64,000 nucleotides of DNA from Corynebacterium mastitidis DSM 44356 (GCF_000375365.1 NZ_AQXB01000004.1:1-64000); one strand, 5' to 3'; positions 14,357 through 25,219 are shown, counted from the first letter of the stretch. The notes: a model not told the origin generated them from the sequence alone. Made by a program: numbers and translations.

Positions 14357-16483
14357 GTGGCACAAGAAGTGCTTAAGGATCTCAAGAAGGTCCGCAACAT
14401 CGGCATCATGGCGCACATCGATGCCGGTAAGACCACCACGACCGAGCGCATCCTCTTCTACACCGGCATCAACCGGAAGGTGGGCGAGACGCACGACGGC
14501 GCCTCCACCACCGACTGGATGGAGCAGGAGAAGGAGCGCGGCATCACCATTACCTCCGCCGCCGTGACCTGCTTCTGGGAGGGCCACCAGGTCAACATCA
14601 TCGACACGCCGGGCCACGTGGACTTCACCGTGGAGGTGGAGCGCTCCCTGCGCGTGCTCGACGGCGCCGTGGCCGTCTTTGACGGCAAGGAGGGCGTGGA
14701 GCCGCAGTCCGAGCAGGTGTGGCGCCAGGCCGCCAAGTACGACGTGCCGCGCATCTGCTTCGTGAACAAGATGGACAAGCTCGGCGCGGACTTCTACTAC
14801 ACCGTGGGCACCATCGTGGATCGCCTGGGCGCCAAGCCGTTGGTGCTCCAGCTTCCCATCGGCGCGGAGGATGACTTCGACGGCGTGGTGGACCTCATCA
14901 ACATGCAGGCCATCGTGTGGCCGGGCAAGGTCGAGGTCGGCGCGGAGCCGGAGTACCAGGAGATCCCCGCGGATCTTCAGGAGAAGGCCGAGGAGTACCG
15001 CGAGAAGCTGCTGGAGGCCGTGGCGGAGTCCGACGAGGCCCTCATGGAGAAGTACTTCGGCGGCGAGGAGCTGACGGTCGAGGAGATCAAGGCCGCCATC
15101 CGCAAGATGACCGTGGCCTCGGAGATCTACCCGGTGCTGTGCGGTACCGCCTACCGCAACAAGGGCGTGCAGCCGCTTCTCGACGCCGTCGTGGACTACC
15201 TGCCCACGCCCCTGGACGTCGGAGAGGTGCACGGCCACAAGGTGGGCGACGAGTCCGTGGAGCTGACCCGCAAGCCCTCCGACGAGTCCCCGCTGTCCGC
15301 GCTGGCGTTCAAGATCGCCGCGCACCCCTTCTTTGGCAAGCTGACCTTCGTGCGCGTGTACTCGGGCACGATGGAGCCGGGCGAGCAGGTGCTCAACTCC
15401 ACCAAGGGGAAGAAGGAGCGCATCGGCAAGCTCTTCCAGATGCACGCCAACAAGGAAAACCCGGTGGACTTTGCCCACGCCGGCAACATCTACGCCGTGA
15501 TCGGCCTGAAGGACACCACCACGGGTGACACCCTGTGCTCCCAGAGCGATCCCATCATCCTGGAGTCCATGGACTTCCCGGACCCGGTGATCAAGGTCTC
15601 CATCGAGCCCAAGACCAAGTCCGACCAGGAGAAGCTGGGCGTGGCCATCCAGAAGCTCGCGGAGGAGGACCCCACCTTCACCGTGGAGCTGGATGAGGAG
15701 TCCGGCCAGACCGTGATCGGCGGCATGGGCGAGCTGCACCTGGACGTGCTCGTGGACCGCATGAAGCGCGAGTTCAAGGTGGAGGCCAACGTGGGCGCCC
15801 CGCAGGTGGCCTACCGCGAGACCATCCGCAAGGCCGTGGAGAAGCTCGAGTTCACCCACAAGAAGCAGACGGGTGGCTCCGGCCAGTTCGCCAAGGTCAT
15901 CATGGCCTTCGAGCCCTACGCCCCGGCGGAGGACGAGCTGGAGGAGGGCGAGTCCGCGATCTACAAGTTCGAGAACGCCGTCACCGGCGGCCGCGTGCCC
16001 AAGGAGTACATCCCCTCCGTGGACGCCGGCGTGCAGGATGCCATGCAGTACGGCTTCCTGGCGGGCTTCCCGCTGGTGAACGTCAAGGCCACCCTGCTCG
16101 ATGGTGCCTACCACGAGGTGGACTCCTCCGAGATGGCCTTCAAGATCGCCGGTTCCCAGGCCCTCAAGGAGGGCGTGGCCAAGGCCAAGCCGGTGCTGCT
16201 GGAGCCGCTCATGGCCGTGGAGGTGACCACGCCCGAGGAGTACATGGGCGAGGTCATCGGCGACATCAACTCCCGCCGTGGCCAGGTCTCCGCGATGGAG
16301 GATCGCGCGGGCGCCAAGCTGGTCAAGGCCAAGGTGCCGCTGTCCGAGATGTTCGGCTACGTGGGCGACCTGCGCTCCAAGACGCAGGGCCGCGCCAACT
16401 ACTCCATGGTCTTTGACTCCTACGGCGAGGTGCCCTCCAGCGTCTCCCAGGAGATCATTGACGAGCGCAACGGCAACAAGTAG
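14357..16483 (+). CDS. fusA: Elongation factor G
   Basis: 708 residues, translocase GTPase. G1 is [10 protein letters not shown]2 region includes the [10 protein letters not shown] switch, G3 is DTPGHVDF and G4 is NKMD. Domains II to V follow in normal order, with the domain IV segment [16 protein letters not shown] 14357 (protein M-AQEVLKDL) is preferred because GGGG at 14346-14349 is seven bases upstream. An ATG at 14351 is in frame two codons earlier but too close to that site. Third gene of the str group, separated from rpsG by a structured spacer. Confidence 0.97.
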   Translation: MAQEVLKDLKKVRNIGIMAHIDAGKTTTTERILFYTGINRKVGETHDGASTTDWMEQEKERGITITSAAVTCFWEGHQVNIIDTPGHVDFTVEVERSLRVLDGAVAVFDGKEGVEPQSEQVWRQAAKYDVPRICFVNKMDKLGADFYYTVGTIVDRLGAKPLVLQLPIGAEDDFDGVVDLINMQAIVWPGKVEVGAEPEYQEIPADLQEKAEEYREKLLEAVAESDEALMEKYFGGEELTVEEIKAAIRKMTVASEIYPVLCGTAYRNKGVQPLLDAVVDYLPTPLDVGEVHGHKVGDESVELTRKPSDESPLSALAFKIAAHPFFGKLTFVRVYSGTMEPGEQVLNSTKGKKERIGKLFQMHANKENPVDFAHAGNIYAVIGLKDTTTGDTLCSQSDPIILESMDFPDPVIKVSIEPKTKSDQEKLGVAIQKLAEEDPTFTVELDEESGQTVIGGMGELHLDVLVDRMKREFKVEANVGAPQVAYRETIRKAVEKLEFTHKKQTGGSGQFAKVIMAFEPYAPAEDELEEGESAIYKFENAVTGGRVPKEYIPSVDAGVQDAMQYGFLAGFPLVNVKATLLDGAYHEVDSSEMAFKIAGSQALKEGVAKAKPVLLEPLMAVEVTTPEEYMGEVIGDINSRRGQVSAMEDRAGAKLVKAKVPLSEMFGYVGDLRSKTQGRANYSMVFDSYGEVPSSVSQEIIDERNGNK

Positions 16484-16533
16484 CCCCGCGCTCAGGCGGT
16501 GAGGTGCCCTCGGGTACCATCACTGCCGCTGCT

Positions 16534-16562
16534 CCTCGCCGGGGCGCGTGCCGCCGGCGAGG
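16534..16562 (+). terminator. Weak hairpin after fusA
   Basis: CCTCGCCGG (16534-16542) and CCGGCGAGG (16554-16562) form a 9-bp stem about 50 bases after the fusA stop. There is no T-run, so function as an intrinsic terminator is doubtful. Confidence 0.3.
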
Positions 16563-16675
16563 GTCCCGGGGTCGTGCCGTAGCGGCCCCCTGTTCATCCG
16601 CCCGGGGCGGGTGCGCAGGCGGCCGTTACGGCCCCTGGGGCGCATCCCGATGCGGTTTGTGGGCGCGGATCTGGC

Positions 16676-16704
16676 TTGATATTCCGTGCGCATAAATCTA
16701 GGAT
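16676..16704 (+). promoter_or_regulatory. tuf: tuf promoter
   Basis: TTGATA (16676-16681), exactly 17 bases, then TAGGAT (16699-16704): the best primary-sigma promoter in the window. The leader to tuf would be about 117 bases. It makes tuf independent of rpsL-rpsG-fusA. Confidence 0.7.
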
Positions 16705-16827
16705 CAAGTAACTGGCACGTTGTGTAAATGCTGCCCTGCGCGAGCCCTCTCGCTCCGCGCGGAGGTGGCTCCCGTTAATATGTGGCTGCGAGAGTCGTAG
16801 CCACCATGAAGTCCAGGAGGACATACA

Positions 16828-18018
<1,191 letters not shown>

Positions 18019-18050
18019 TACTTGACCGCCTGAGCGCATAGGCGCACGCA

Positions 18051-18086
18051 GGGGCCGCCTCCTCCACCCGGAGGGGCGGCCCCTTT
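18051..18086 (+). terminator. tuf terminator
   Basis: GGGGCCGCC (18051-18059) pairs with GGCGGCCCC (18075-18083), with inner TCC/GGA pairs, and TTT follows. It lies 32 bases after the tuf stop. Confidence 0.75.
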
Positions 18087-18126
18087 CGCATGGGATAACA
18101 CCGACCCCGGAAAGGACGCCCACCCG

Positions 18127-18801
18127 ATGAAGGACCCCACGAGGATCGCCCCGCTGCTCGACCTCCTCCGCGACGCCTGGGAGGCGCAGCCGGACCTCGC
18201 GCTCTCGGAGCTGTGGGGGATCCTCGAAAACCGGGGCATCGGCTGGGGCGCGGAGGACGAGCAGGTGGCGGCGGAGCTGCGCGCGCTGCTGCGGGAGCAC
18301 CCCGTGGCCGTGGGCGAGGAGCCCGTGCTCGTGCGCACCACGGCCCCCGAGAAGCTGGTGAGCATCCACCCGGGGGAGCGCGCGGTGATCGTGCGGGACC
18401 CCGATCCGCGCCGACAACCCACCTGGTGGACCTACGGGGAGCTGCTGAGCGGCCGCGTGGGCGCGCCCCTGATCCTCGGGGACGAGGAGGGCATCCCGCA
18501 CCGGCTGGGGGTCATCCGCTCCATCGACGCCCTGGCGGGCCGCCCGCGCGACCTCGGCGGGCTGAGCCGACGGAGCCTGGGGGACGCCGCCTACGCCTGC
18601 CGCCTTCATGGCGGCGGGTTGGCGGTGATCGGGCACGCGATCCACCTCTACGAGAAGCAGCGGCGCAGCGTGAGCCACACCCGCCTGCGCTGGGAGCGGA
18701 TCGAATCCGGGGCCGTCGGGGAGCCCCTGGTGCTGCGGCTGCGCGACGGCACAGAAAAACGGGAGCTGGGCGCCGTTGACGCCCTGCTCCCGCTCAGCTA
18801 A
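18127..18801 (+). CDS. Hypothetical protein
   Basis: 224 residues, no recognised domain, no signal peptide or membrane segment. The first 60 residues (LLDLLRDAWEAQPDLALSEL, then WGILENRGIGWGAEDEQV) resemble small helical modules seen in uncharacterised actinobacterial proteins. The remainder is strand-rich with several Arg/Gly turns. ATG 18127 has GGAAAGGA about 12 bases upstream. It converges with the Asp23 cluster and nothing in the context suggests a function. Confidence 0.6.
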   Translation: MKDPTRIAPLLDLLRDAWEAQPDLALSELWGILENRGIGWGAEDEQVAAELRALLREHPVAVGEEPVLVRTTAPEKLVSIHPGERAVIVRDPDPRRQPTWWTYGELLSGRVGAPLILGDEEGIPHRLGVIRSIDALAGRPRDLGGLSRRSLGDAAYACRLHGGGLAVIGHAIHLYEKQRRSVSHTRLRWERIESGAVGEPLVLRLRDGTEKRELGAVDALLPLS

Positions 18802-18820
18802 TCGCCGGGGCCCACCGCCT

Positions 18821-19387
18821 CTAGGAGGCGGAGGAGGCCACCGGGGCGAGGTTGATCTTGTACACGCTGTCCACGTCGATCCCCGGCAGGGCGGCGCGCA
18901 GATCCTCCTCGTTGCGCTCGATGGCGCCGCGCAGCTCCACCAGGTCGGTGGTGGCCTCCGCGCGGATCGTCCAGGCGATGGTGGGCCGGGAACGATCCAT
19001 GGCGGCCTTGTGGCGCACCCGGGTGACGCCGGTGACGTCCTCCAGGGACTCGTCCACGGCGGAGGCCATACGGGCCATGCTGATGTCGATAGACCCGTGC
19101 GCGCTGGACGCCTGGGAGCGCAGCCGGTTGAAGCCCCGGCGGCGCAGGTTGGCGGCGATCCACCACAGCCCCAGGAGGGCCCCCAGGATCATCACGCCCC
19201 ACAGGGCCGCGAGGAACCAGGGGGAGGCCTCCGCGCCGTCGAGCACGGAGGCGTCGAGGCGCTCGGTGAGGCGCTGCACCGGCTCGAACCGCAGCCAGGA
19301 GCCGATGCCCCAGGCCCCGCCGGCGAGGCAGAGCAGGCCGAGGAGGATCAGGATGATCCTGTCAATAGCGGAGAGCGCACGGCTCAT
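18821..19387 (-). CDS. AmaP-like alkaline-shock membrane anchor protein
   Basis: 188 residues with two N-terminal transmembrane segments (about 10-30 and 60-80) and a cytoplasmic C-terminal domain, the layout of AmaP, which anchors Asp23 at the membrane in Firmicutes. Last gene of a six-gene minus-strand cluster with three Asp23-like proteins, overlapping its upstream neighbour by four bases (19384-19387). The functional call rests on topology and context, since sequence identity to AmaP cannot be measured here. Confidence 0.6.
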   Translation of the reverse strand: MSRALSAIDRIILILLGLLCLAGGAWGIGSWLRFEPVQRLTERLDASVLDGAEASPWFLAALWGVMILGALLGLWWIAANLRRRGFNRLRSQASSAHGSIDISMARMASAVDESLEDVTGVTRVRHKAAMDRSRPTIAWTIRAEATTDLVELRGAIERNEEDLRAALPGIDVDSVYKINLAPVASSAS

Positions 19388-19947
19388 TTCTGCTCACCTC
19401 CGGCGGAGTTATCGATGCTGAGTTTCAGGTTCATGGTGTTGCCCACCAGGGGGTCCAGGTTCTGGTGCACGCTCTCGTGCACGCGCTGCTCCACCGTGCT
19501 ATCGCCGCTGGTGGCCGTGGCGTGCAGCCGCACCGATCCCTTGCGGGCCCGGGTGGAGGCCGCGGTGATCCCCGGCACGCGCTTGGCGGTGGCCGTGGTG
19601 TACCGGGCGATGTCCACCGGGCGCGCCCACAGGGAGACCTCGGACTCCAGGGGCAGGTAGCCGCGCGAGCGCGGCTTGAGCGCCACCAGGACGAGCACCA
19701 GGCCCACCAGCGCGGCCACGATGGAGGCCGGGATCATCCACTGCTGGAAGGACCCCTGCGCCAGGTTGTCGATGAGCGGCAGCACCCAGCTCTGGGTGTC
19801 CGCCTCCTCGGTGTAGTGCAGCCACAGCTCGCGGCCCGCCACCACGGCGAGGCCGATGAAGCCGAGGCCGAGCAGGATGGATACCCAGCGCGCGGCGGGG
19901 GAGGCCTTGGGCTCCTGGCCGTAGCCGGGGCGTCGTTTATCGGACAC
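19384..19947 (-). CDS. DUF6286-type membrane protein of the Asp23 cluster
   Basis: 187 residues. A cytoplasmic N-terminus (MSDKRRPGYGQEPKA) is followed by two transmembrane segments (about 20-42 and 70-90) and a soluble domain with alternating strands (ESEVSLWARPVDIARYT, ATAKRVPGITAASTRARKG). This matches the family annotated DUF6286 that travels with Asp23 genes in Actinobacteria. It overlaps the preceding gene by 11 bases and the next by 4, so all three are translationally coupled. Confidence 0.6.
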   Translation of the reverse strand: MSDKRRPGYGQEPKASPAARWVSILLGLGFIGLAVVAGRELWLHYTEEADTQSWVLPLIDNLAQGSFQQWMIPASIVAALVGLVLVLVALKPRSRGYLPLESEVSLWARPVDIARYTTATAKRVPGITAASTRARKGSVRLHATATSGDSTVEQRVHESVHQNLDPLVGNTMNLKLSIDNSAGGEQK

Positions 19948-20602
19948 GACGTTCTCCCTTCTTGTCCTGTGCCGCAGGGCTGAGCGGGTGCCACGGGGTG
20001 ACCGTGACGGGGGTCAACGGGCGTTCGGGTGCGGTGCGCACCTCCGGGGCCGGGCGGTCGTCCGAGGCCACGGTGATGGGGGCCAGCGGGGTCTCCGGGG
20101 CCACGACCACCTCGGGGGCGGGCCGATCCTCGGAGGCCACGGTGACCGGGCGCAACCGCACCCGGCTGGGGCCCTCCGCGATGGCGGCGGGGGGCACGGC
20201 CTTCGGCTCGCGCACCGTCACCGGGCGCAGGGAGGGGAGATCCGGGGCGGCGTCGATAAGCTCCGCCGTCACCCGCTGCTGGCCCTTGACCACGGCGCCC
20301 ACCACGATGTTGCAGTGGGTGACGCGCAGGCCGGTCATGCCGGTAACCCAATCGGTGATGGTGGCGCGCACCTCCTCCGCGACGCGGGTGACCGGGGCGG
20401 GCCAGGTCACCGCGATGAGGGCCTCGATGGAGGCCACGCCGCGATCGGCGTCCACCAGCACGTCGTAGCGGGGAAAGCTCCGCGCGGCGATCCGGTCGAG
20501 CGTCTTACCCACCTGCGTGGTGCCGGGCACGGAGCTGGCAGCGGCCGCGACGATGCGGGAGACGGCGCGTTCCGTGATGAAAATGCGGCCGCCGGTGCTC
20601 AC
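19937..20602 (-). CDS. Asp23/Gls24-family envelope stress protein with repetitive C-terminus
   Basis: 221 residues. Residues 5-115 form an Asp23-like domain: ITERAVSRIVAAAASSVPGT, a variable strand, then MTGLRVTHCNIVVGAVV in place of the usual MTGLEVxxVNVxV. Residues 152-197 contain two 23-residue repeats, each with the core DRPAPEV followed by an AP-E-x-PL turn, bounded by PVTV strands. The Pro-rich tail is unusual for the family. The start overlaps the end of the small membrane-protein gene by 4 bases. Confidence 0.7.
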   Translation of the reverse strand: MSTGGRIFITERAVSRIVAAAASSVPGTTQVGKTLDRIAARSFPRYDVLVDADRGVASIEALIAVTWPAPVTRVAEEVRATITDWVTGMTGLRVTHCNIVVGAVVKGQQRVTAELIDAAPDLPSLRPVTVREPKAVPPAAIAEGPSRVRLRPVTVASEDRPAPEVVVAPETPLAPITVASDDRPAPEVRTAPERPLTPVTVTPWHPLSPAAQDKKGERRVR

Positions 20603-20796
20603 CCCCTACCACCTCGTCCGGAGGTCAGGCTATCCCAGAAGGCGCGCAGGTCGATGCGCCCCTCGATCTGCGCCCCGACGACGCCGCCGAGGGCGCCGAA
20701 GATCAGGGCGGCGACGAAGCCGCCGAAGCCGCCGAAGGCGGTGGCGAGGGCCACGGCAAGGCCGAAAGCGATGCCGATGAGGGTCATGTTATTCAT
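20599..20796 (-). CDS. Small DUF2273-like membrane protein
   Basis: 65 residues, mostly one Gly/Ala-rich hydrophobic hairpin (about 4-42, GIAFGLAVALATAFGGFGGF) and a short charged tail. Small integral membrane proteins of the DUF2273 type accompany Asp23 and AmaP genes in many Gram-positive genomes. The assignment is mainly contextual. Confidence 0.55.
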   Translation of the reverse strand: MNNMTLIGIAFGLAVALATAFGGFGGFVAALIFGALGGVVGAQIEGRIDLRAFWDSLTSGRGGRG

Positions 20797-20856
20797 TGAA
20801 ATCTTCCTCGATTTCAGTAGCGTCTGTGTAAAAGCGGCCGGTGGGCGGGGTGCGCC

Positions 20857-21162
20857 CTATGCGGCGGGGGAGGCGGCGTCCGCGATCACCACGTCCACGG
20901 CAAAACCCGTGGCGCGGTGGGCTACGCGGCGCACCTCCTCCGCCAGGTGGTGCAGATTAGCGGTGGCGTCCAGATCCGCCACGAGGTGAACCTCGAGGCG
21001 GGAGCCTTCGCGTAGCCGCAAACCACGCACGCGCTGCCCCGGATAGAGCAGCGAGGCCTCCCCGAAGGTCCCGGAGTGAAGATCGGCCACGCCGGGAACG
21101 GAGCGCAGGGTGCGCGCCAGCTCCTCGGCGTCCTCGTAGGGAAGGGGATCAGTAACGGACAC
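20857..21162 (-). CDS. Asp23-like small protein
   Basis: 101 residues. The pattern of an N-terminal helix (DAEELARTLRSVPGVADLHS), a strand with LRLREGSRLEVHLVADL, and a helix-strand end (LHHLAEEVRRVAHRATGFAV) is that of a shortened Asp23 domain lacking the final MTGL-type motif. No membrane segment. It lies between the first Asp23 gene and the DUF2273-like gene on the same strand. Confidence 0.55.
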   Translation of the reverse strand: MSVTDPLPYEDAEELARTLRSVPGVADLHSGTFGEASLLYPGQRVRGLRLREGSRLEVHLVADLDATANLHHLAEEVRRVAHRATGFAVDVVIADAASPAA

Positions 21163-21211
21163 GGGCGGGCCTCCTAGGCGTGCGAGAGATCAGTGGTGAA
21201 ACGGTGAGGCG

Positions 21212-21712
21212 CTACTGGACGCGGCGGGGGGCGTCCTCGGAGGGCTGCTCCTTGGACTCCTCGTTGTCGTCGCCATCCAGGTGGACGTCGGTGACGGTCA
21301 CGTTGACCTCGGTGACCTCAAGGCCGGTCATGCGCTCGATGGCCTTGATGATGTTGCGGCGGATGGCCTCGGCCAGCTCGTGGATGGCCACGCCGTACTC
21401 GGCCACGATGGACAGGTCCACGGCGGCCTGGCTCTCGCCGACCTCCACGTCCACGCCCTGCTGCACGTTCTCCGAGGCGCCGAAGGACTCGCGGATGGAG
21501 CCCAGCATGCGGGCGCCGCCGCCGCCGAGGGCGTGGACGCCGGAGACCTCGCGGGCCGCCAGGCCGGCGATCTTGCCCACCACCTGGTCCTCGATCACGG
21601 TGCGGCCATGCTCGGTGCTCAGGGCATCGTTGCGAGCCACCTCCGTGGAGGAGTTCTTGTTGGGGTTGCCCTGGTTGTTCTTGGCACCCGTGTTCGTGTT
21701 CTTCTCAGCCAT
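21212..21712 (-). CDS. Asp23/Gls24-family envelope stress response protein
   Basis: 166 residues, the canonical copy. After a polar N-terminal 40 residues it has VIEDQVVGKIAGLAAREVSG, an EVGESQAAVDLSIVAEYGV strand pair, and the family end motif IERMTGLEVTEVNVTVTDV. Asp23 proteins form membrane-proximal assemblies through AmaP and respond to envelope stress. ATG 21712 has AAGGAG close upstream. A longer in-frame start would add residues unlike the family. It is the first gene of the cluster, so its promoter should serve all six. Confidence 0.85.
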   Translation of the reverse strand: MAEKNTNTGAKNNQGNPNKNSSTEVARNDALSTEHGRTVIEDQVVGKIAGLAAREVSGVHALGGGGARMLGSIRESFGASENVQQGVDVEVGESQAAVDLSIVAEYGVAIHELAEAIRRNIIKAIERMTGLEVTEVNVTVTDVHLDGDDNEESKEQPSEDAPRRVQ

Positions 21713-21754
21713 GATGCTCCTTCTTATAGATATGGCCAGCAAGGTACGGCCGCT

Positions 21755-21760
21755 AGTATA
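21755..21760 (-). promoter_or_regulatory. -10 TATACT for the Asp23 cluster
   Basis: TATACT on the minus strand about 43 bases before the Asp23 ATG. A TTGCTC hexamer lies 15 bases further upstream, a short spacer. No second promoter was seen inside the cluster. Confidence 0.45.
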
Positions 21761-21861
21761 TAGACGATGCCGGGCGAGCAATAGGGGGTTGGCCTATCAA
21801 TATGGGTGGGGAAAGCAACTCCGCTCCTGCTCAGCAGGGTAAACGGCCGGGAAAAGTGAAG

Positions 21862-21891
21862 TTTGCATCAGGGCCGGGAGCGTGGTTTAAT
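21862..21891 (+). promoter_or_regulatory. rpsJ: Candidate S10-operon promoter
   Basis: TTTGCA (21862-21867), 18-base spacer, TTTAAT (21886-21891). If used, the S10 mRNA would have a leader of about 480 bases, which contains the leader ORF and hairpin listed next. No other gene is seen between 21761 and 22380. A longer reading frame starting at 21977 has weak coding character. Confidence 0.4.
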
Positions 21892-22095
21892 ACCAGGGTT
21901 GCTTTAACACGGCGTCGTTTTTCCGTGCCCGCGCTCCGAGTGCGGCGGGGAGAGGCGCGCCGATGGTGAGGCGAACATGACACCTTTGTTTGCGGAGCCG
22001 CCCCCGGGCGGAGGCCGCAAGGAAGGCTCCAGGATCGGGGTAGGTCGGCCGGATTCAGGCGCGGCATTCCCGAGAGTGGAAACCGGAGAAGGGGC

Positions 22096-22163
22096 ATGGC
22101 AAATAAACAGCGGCAGTACGCAAGGACCACGCTTTCCCCGTGAAGGCCCTGTGTTCCTTACGG
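22096..22163 (+). promoter_or_regulatory. S10 leader: 15-codon leader ORF overlapping a hairpin
   Basis: ATG 22096 to TGA 22143 encodes MANKQRQYARTTLSP, with GGAG (22085-22088) seven bases upstream. The last codon and stop lie in the left arm of a hairpin, CCGT-g-AAGG (22138-22146) with CCTTACGG (22156-22163). A ribosome finishing this peptide would melt the hairpin, as in attenuators. Regulation is inferred, and the ORF is too short for coding statistics. Confidence 0.35.
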
Positions 22164-22380
22164 CTTGACCAGATCCCGAGCGGCTGGTGAACTGCGGTGC
22201 CTTTGCTATGCAAGCCCGTACGGAATCACCGGTGACGTCATGGCGGTCAAGTAAGAAACTGGCGTTGCGCCTGCTGGCCCCGGGCCTGGGACAACGTTAT
22301 AGAGAACATCAGGAAGCTAATTCCCACCGCTGCGCCGGGGAGACCCGGTGGATGTGGGACGAGCGAGGAAGAGGATAAGC

Positions 22381-22686
22381 GTGGCGGGACAAAAGATCCG
22401 CATTCGGCTCAAGGCCTATGACCATGAGGCGATCGACGCGTCGGCACGCAAGATTGTCGAGACCGTGACCCGCACGGGTGCGCGCGTCATCGGCCCCGTG
22501 CCGCTGCCCACCGAAAAGAACGTGTACGCCGTTATTCGTTCTCCCCACAAGTACAAGGATTCTCGCGAGCACTTCGAGATGCGCACGCACAAGCGCCTGA
22601 TCGACATTCTCGACCCGACGCCGAAGACGGTCGATGCCCTCATGCGCATCGACCTTCCGGCCAGCGTCGATGTGAACATCCAGTGA
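22381..22686 (+). CDS. rpsJ: 30S ribosomal protein S10
   Basis: 101 residues. GTG 22381 ([16 protein letters not shown]) is the standard S10 start, with GAAGAGGA upstream. An in-frame start at 22348 would add residues not present in S10. It carries the conserved [10 protein letters not shown] loop and the RTHKRLIDI segment. First gene of the S10 operon. Besides its ribosomal role, S10 is the NusE transcription antitermination factor. Confidence 0.97.
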   Translation: MAGQKIRIRLKAYDHEAIDASARKIVETVTRTGARVIGPVPLPTEKNVYAVIRSPHKYKDSREHFEMRTHKRLIDILDPTPKTVDALMRIDLPASVDVNIQ

Positions 22687-22723
22687 TCGACGATCGACGA
22701 CAAACTTTGGCGGAGAAGAACTA

Positions 22724-23374
22724 ATGAGTGAAAACGAGATCAAGGGCATTCTGGGCACCAAGCTCGGCATGACCCAGGTCTTTGATGACCAGAACCGGGT
22801 TGTCCCGGTGACGGTCGTGGAGGCCGGGCCGTGCGTGGTCACCCAGATCCGTACCACCGAGACCGATGGCTACAACGCCATCCAGATCGCCTACGGCGAG
22901 ATTGACCCGCGCAAGGTCAACAAGCCGCAGGCGGGGCACTACAAGAAGGCCGGGGTCACCCCGCGCCGCCACGTGACCGAGATCCGCATGGACGACGTCT
23001 CCGGCTACGAGGTTGGCCAGGACGTGACCGTGGAGATCTTCAACGACGTTGAGTTCGTTGACGTCACCGGCATCACCAAGGGCAAGGGCTTTGCCGGCGG
23101 CATGAAGCGCCACGGCTTTGCCGGCCAGGGTGCCGCCCACGGTAACCAGGCCGCTCACCGCCGCGTGGGTGGCATCGGCGGCGCCGCGACGCCGGGCCGC
23201 GTGTTCAAGGGCAAGCGCATGGCGGGCCGCATGGGCTCCGACCGCGTGACCACCCAGAACCTGAAGATTCAGAAGGTGGACGCCGATGCCAACCTGCTGC
23301 TTATCAAGGGAGCGATCCCGGGTAACCGCGGCGGCATCGTCACCGTTAAGACCGCAGTGAAGGGCGGTGCATAG
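22724..23374 (+). CDS. rplC: 50S ribosomal protein L3
   Basis: 216 residues, 23S 5'/3' assembly initiator near the peptidyl-transferase centre. It has [20 protein letters not shown] at the N-terminus, then [15 protein letters not shown] and the central loop with [19 protein letters not shown] precedes the ATG. rplD follows after two bases. Confidence 0.98.
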   Translation: MSENEIKGILGTKLGMTQVFDDQNRVVPVTVVEAGPCVVTQIRTTETDGYNAIQIAYGEIDPRKVNKPQAGHYKKAGVTPRRHVTEIRMDDVSGYEVGQDVTVEIFNDVEFVDVTGITKGKGFAGGMKRHGFAGQGAAHGNQAAHRRVGGIGGAATPGRVFKGKRMAGRMGSDRVTTQNLKIQKVDADANLLLIKGAIPGNRGGIVTVKTAVKGGA

Positions 23375-23376
23375 GC

Positions 23377-24036
23377 ATGAGCACTCTGAAGTTGGACGTC
23401 CACACCGCGGACGGCAAGACCAACGGCCAGGTGGAGCTGCCGGCGGAGATCTTTGACCGCGAGGCCTCCGTGGCTCTGATGCACCAGGTTGTCACCGCGC
23501 AGCTTGCTGCCAAGCGCCAGGGCACCCACGCCACCAAGACGCGTGGCATGGTCTCCGGCGGCGGCAAGAAGCCGTTCCGCCAGAAGGGCACCGGCCGCGC
23601 CCGCCAGGGCTCGATCCGCGCGCCGCACTTCACCGGCGGTGGCACCGTGCACGGGCCGCAGCCGCGCGACTACTCGCAGCGCACGCCCAAGAAGATGAAG
23701 GCCGCCGCCCTGTGCGGCGCCCTGACCAACCGCGCCTCGAACGAGCGCATTCACCTCATCGAGGAGCTCGTCCCGGGCCAGAAGCCCTCGACGAAGGCCG
23801 CCCGCGCCTTCATCGAGCGCCTCACCGATCGCAAGCGCGTGCTGCTGGTGATCGGGCGCGAGGACCTGAACGCCAAGCGCAGCGCCAACAACCTGCCCAA
23901 CGTTCACATCCTCACCCCGGAGCAGCTCAACACGTATGACGTGCTCAACTCCGATGACGTTGTGTTCTCCGTGGAGGCTCTGCACAGCTTCATCAACCGC
24001 TCCAGCGACGCTGCTGCGGAGAAGGAGGAGAACTAA
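23377..24036 (+). CDS. rplD: 50S ribosomal protein L4
   Basis: 219 residues, exit-tunnel protein. The tunnel loop [19 protein letters not shown], which includes the region altered in macrolide resistance, looks normal. Its stop overlaps the rplW start by one base (TAATG at 24034-24038), indicating coupling. Confidence 0.98.
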   Translation: MSTLKLDVHTADGKTNGQVELPAEIFDREASVALMHQVVTAQLAAKRQGTHATKTRGMVSGGGKKPFRQKGTGRARQGSIRAPHFTGGGTVHGPQPRDYSQRTPKKMKAAALCGALTNRASNERIHLIEELVPGQKPSTKAARAFIERLTDRKRVLLVIGREDLNAKRSANNLPNVHILTPEQLNTYDVLNSDDVVFSVEALHSFINRSSDAAAEKEEN

Positions 24037-24341
24037 TGGCTAAGATCGCGAACCCGCGCGACATCATCCTCGCGCCGGTCGTCTCCGAGAAGTCCTACGG
24101 CCTCATGGAACAGAACACCTACACGTTCTTTGTGGCCACGGACGCCAACAAGACCCACATCAAGCAAGCCGTGGAGGAGATCTTCGGCGTCAAGGTCGCT
24201 TCGGTGAACACCGTGAACCGTGAGGGCAAGCGCAAGCGCAGCCGCACGGGCTTCGGCCGCCGCAAGGCCACCAAGCGCGCCTACGTCACCCTCCGCGAGG
24301 GCAGCGACTCCATCGACATCTTCGGCGGTTCGGCCGCCTAA
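24036..24341 (+). CDS. rplW: 50S ribosomal protein L23
   Basis: 101 residues at the exit-tunnel rim, docking site for trigger factor and SRP. It contains [15 protein letters not shown] and [18 protein letters not shown]. Normal length for the phylum. Confidence 0.97.
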   Translation: MAKIANPRDIILAPVVSEKSYGLMEQNTYTFFVATDANKTHIKQAVEEIFGVKVASVNTVNREGKRKRSRTGFGRRKATKRAYVTLREGSDSIDIFGGSAA

Positions 24342-24366
24342 GGGTGCCGGGAAGTAAGGACACATT

Positions 24367-25203
24367 ATGGCTATTCGCAAGTACAAGCCGACAACTCCGG
24401 GTCGCCGCTTCAGCTCCGTTTCCACCTTCGACGAGATCACTCGCTCGAAGCCGGAAAAGAGCCTGCTGCGCCCGCTGCACAAGACCGGCGGCCGTAACGT
24501 ACACGGCCACATCACCACGCGCCACAAGGGCGGCGGCCACAAGCGCCGCTACCGCGTGATCGATTTCCGCCGCAACGACAAGGACGGCATCCCGGCCAAG
24601 GTCGCTCACATCGAGTACGACCCGAACCGCACCGCCAACATCGCCCTGCTCCACTACGTGGACGGCGAGAAGCGCTACATCGTGGCGCCCAAGGGCCTCA
24701 AGCAGGGCATGATGGTCGAGGCCGGCCCGAACGCGGACATCAAGGTGGGCAACAACCTGCCGCTGCGCAACATCCCCACCGGTACCACCATCCACGCCGT
24801 GGAGCTGAAGCCGGGCGCGGGCGCCAAGCTCGCCCGCTCCGCCGGTGCGTCCATCCAGCTTCTGGGTAAGGAGGGCAAGTACGCCGTGCTGCGCATGCCC
24901 TCCTCCGAGATCCGCCGCGTGGACATCCGCTGCCGCGCCAGCGTGGGCGAGGTGGGCAACGCCGAGCAGATCAACATCCGCTGGGGCAAGGCCGGCCGCA
25001 TGCGCTGGAAGGGCGTGCGCCCGACCGTCCGTGGTGTGGTGATGAACCCGGTTGACCACCCGCACGGTGGTGGTGAGGGTAAGACCTCGGGTGGCCGCCA
25101 CCCGGTGTCGCCGTGGGGCCAGAAGGAAGGCCGCACCCGCAACCCGAACCGTTACTCCAACAACATGATCGTGCGTCGCCGCCGGTCCAACAAGAAGCGC
25201 TAA
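24367..25203 (+). CDS. rplB: 50S ribosomal protein L2
   Basis: 278 residues, needed for subunit joining and the peptidyl-transferase centre. The invariant histidine lies in the [20 protein letters not shown] stretch near the C-terminus, and the Arg/Lys-rich tail is complete. AAGGACACATTATG gives a good ribosome-binding site. Confidence 0.98.
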   Translation: MAIRKYKPTTPGRRFSSVSTFDEITRSKPEKSLLRPLHKTGGRNVHGHITTRHKGGGHKRRYRVIDFRRNDKDGIPAKVAHIEYDPNRTANIALLHYVDGEKRYIVAPKGLKQGMMVEAGPNADIKVGNNLPLRNIPTGTTIHAVELKPGAGAKLARSAGASIQLLGKEGKYAVLRMPSSEIRRVDIRCRASVGEVGNAEQINIRWGKAGRMRWKGVRPTVRGVVMNPVDHPHGGGEGKTSGGRHPVSPWGQKEGRTRNPNRYSNNMIVRRRRSNKKR

Positions 25204-25219
25204 GAGGAGGTAAGTCACA

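Noticed and set aside
21977-22168. A 63-codon ORF in the S10 leader
   Set aside because: It has a poor ribosome-binding site and Gly/Pro-rich composition, and no family resemblance. The shorter leader ORF at 22096 has a better start context.
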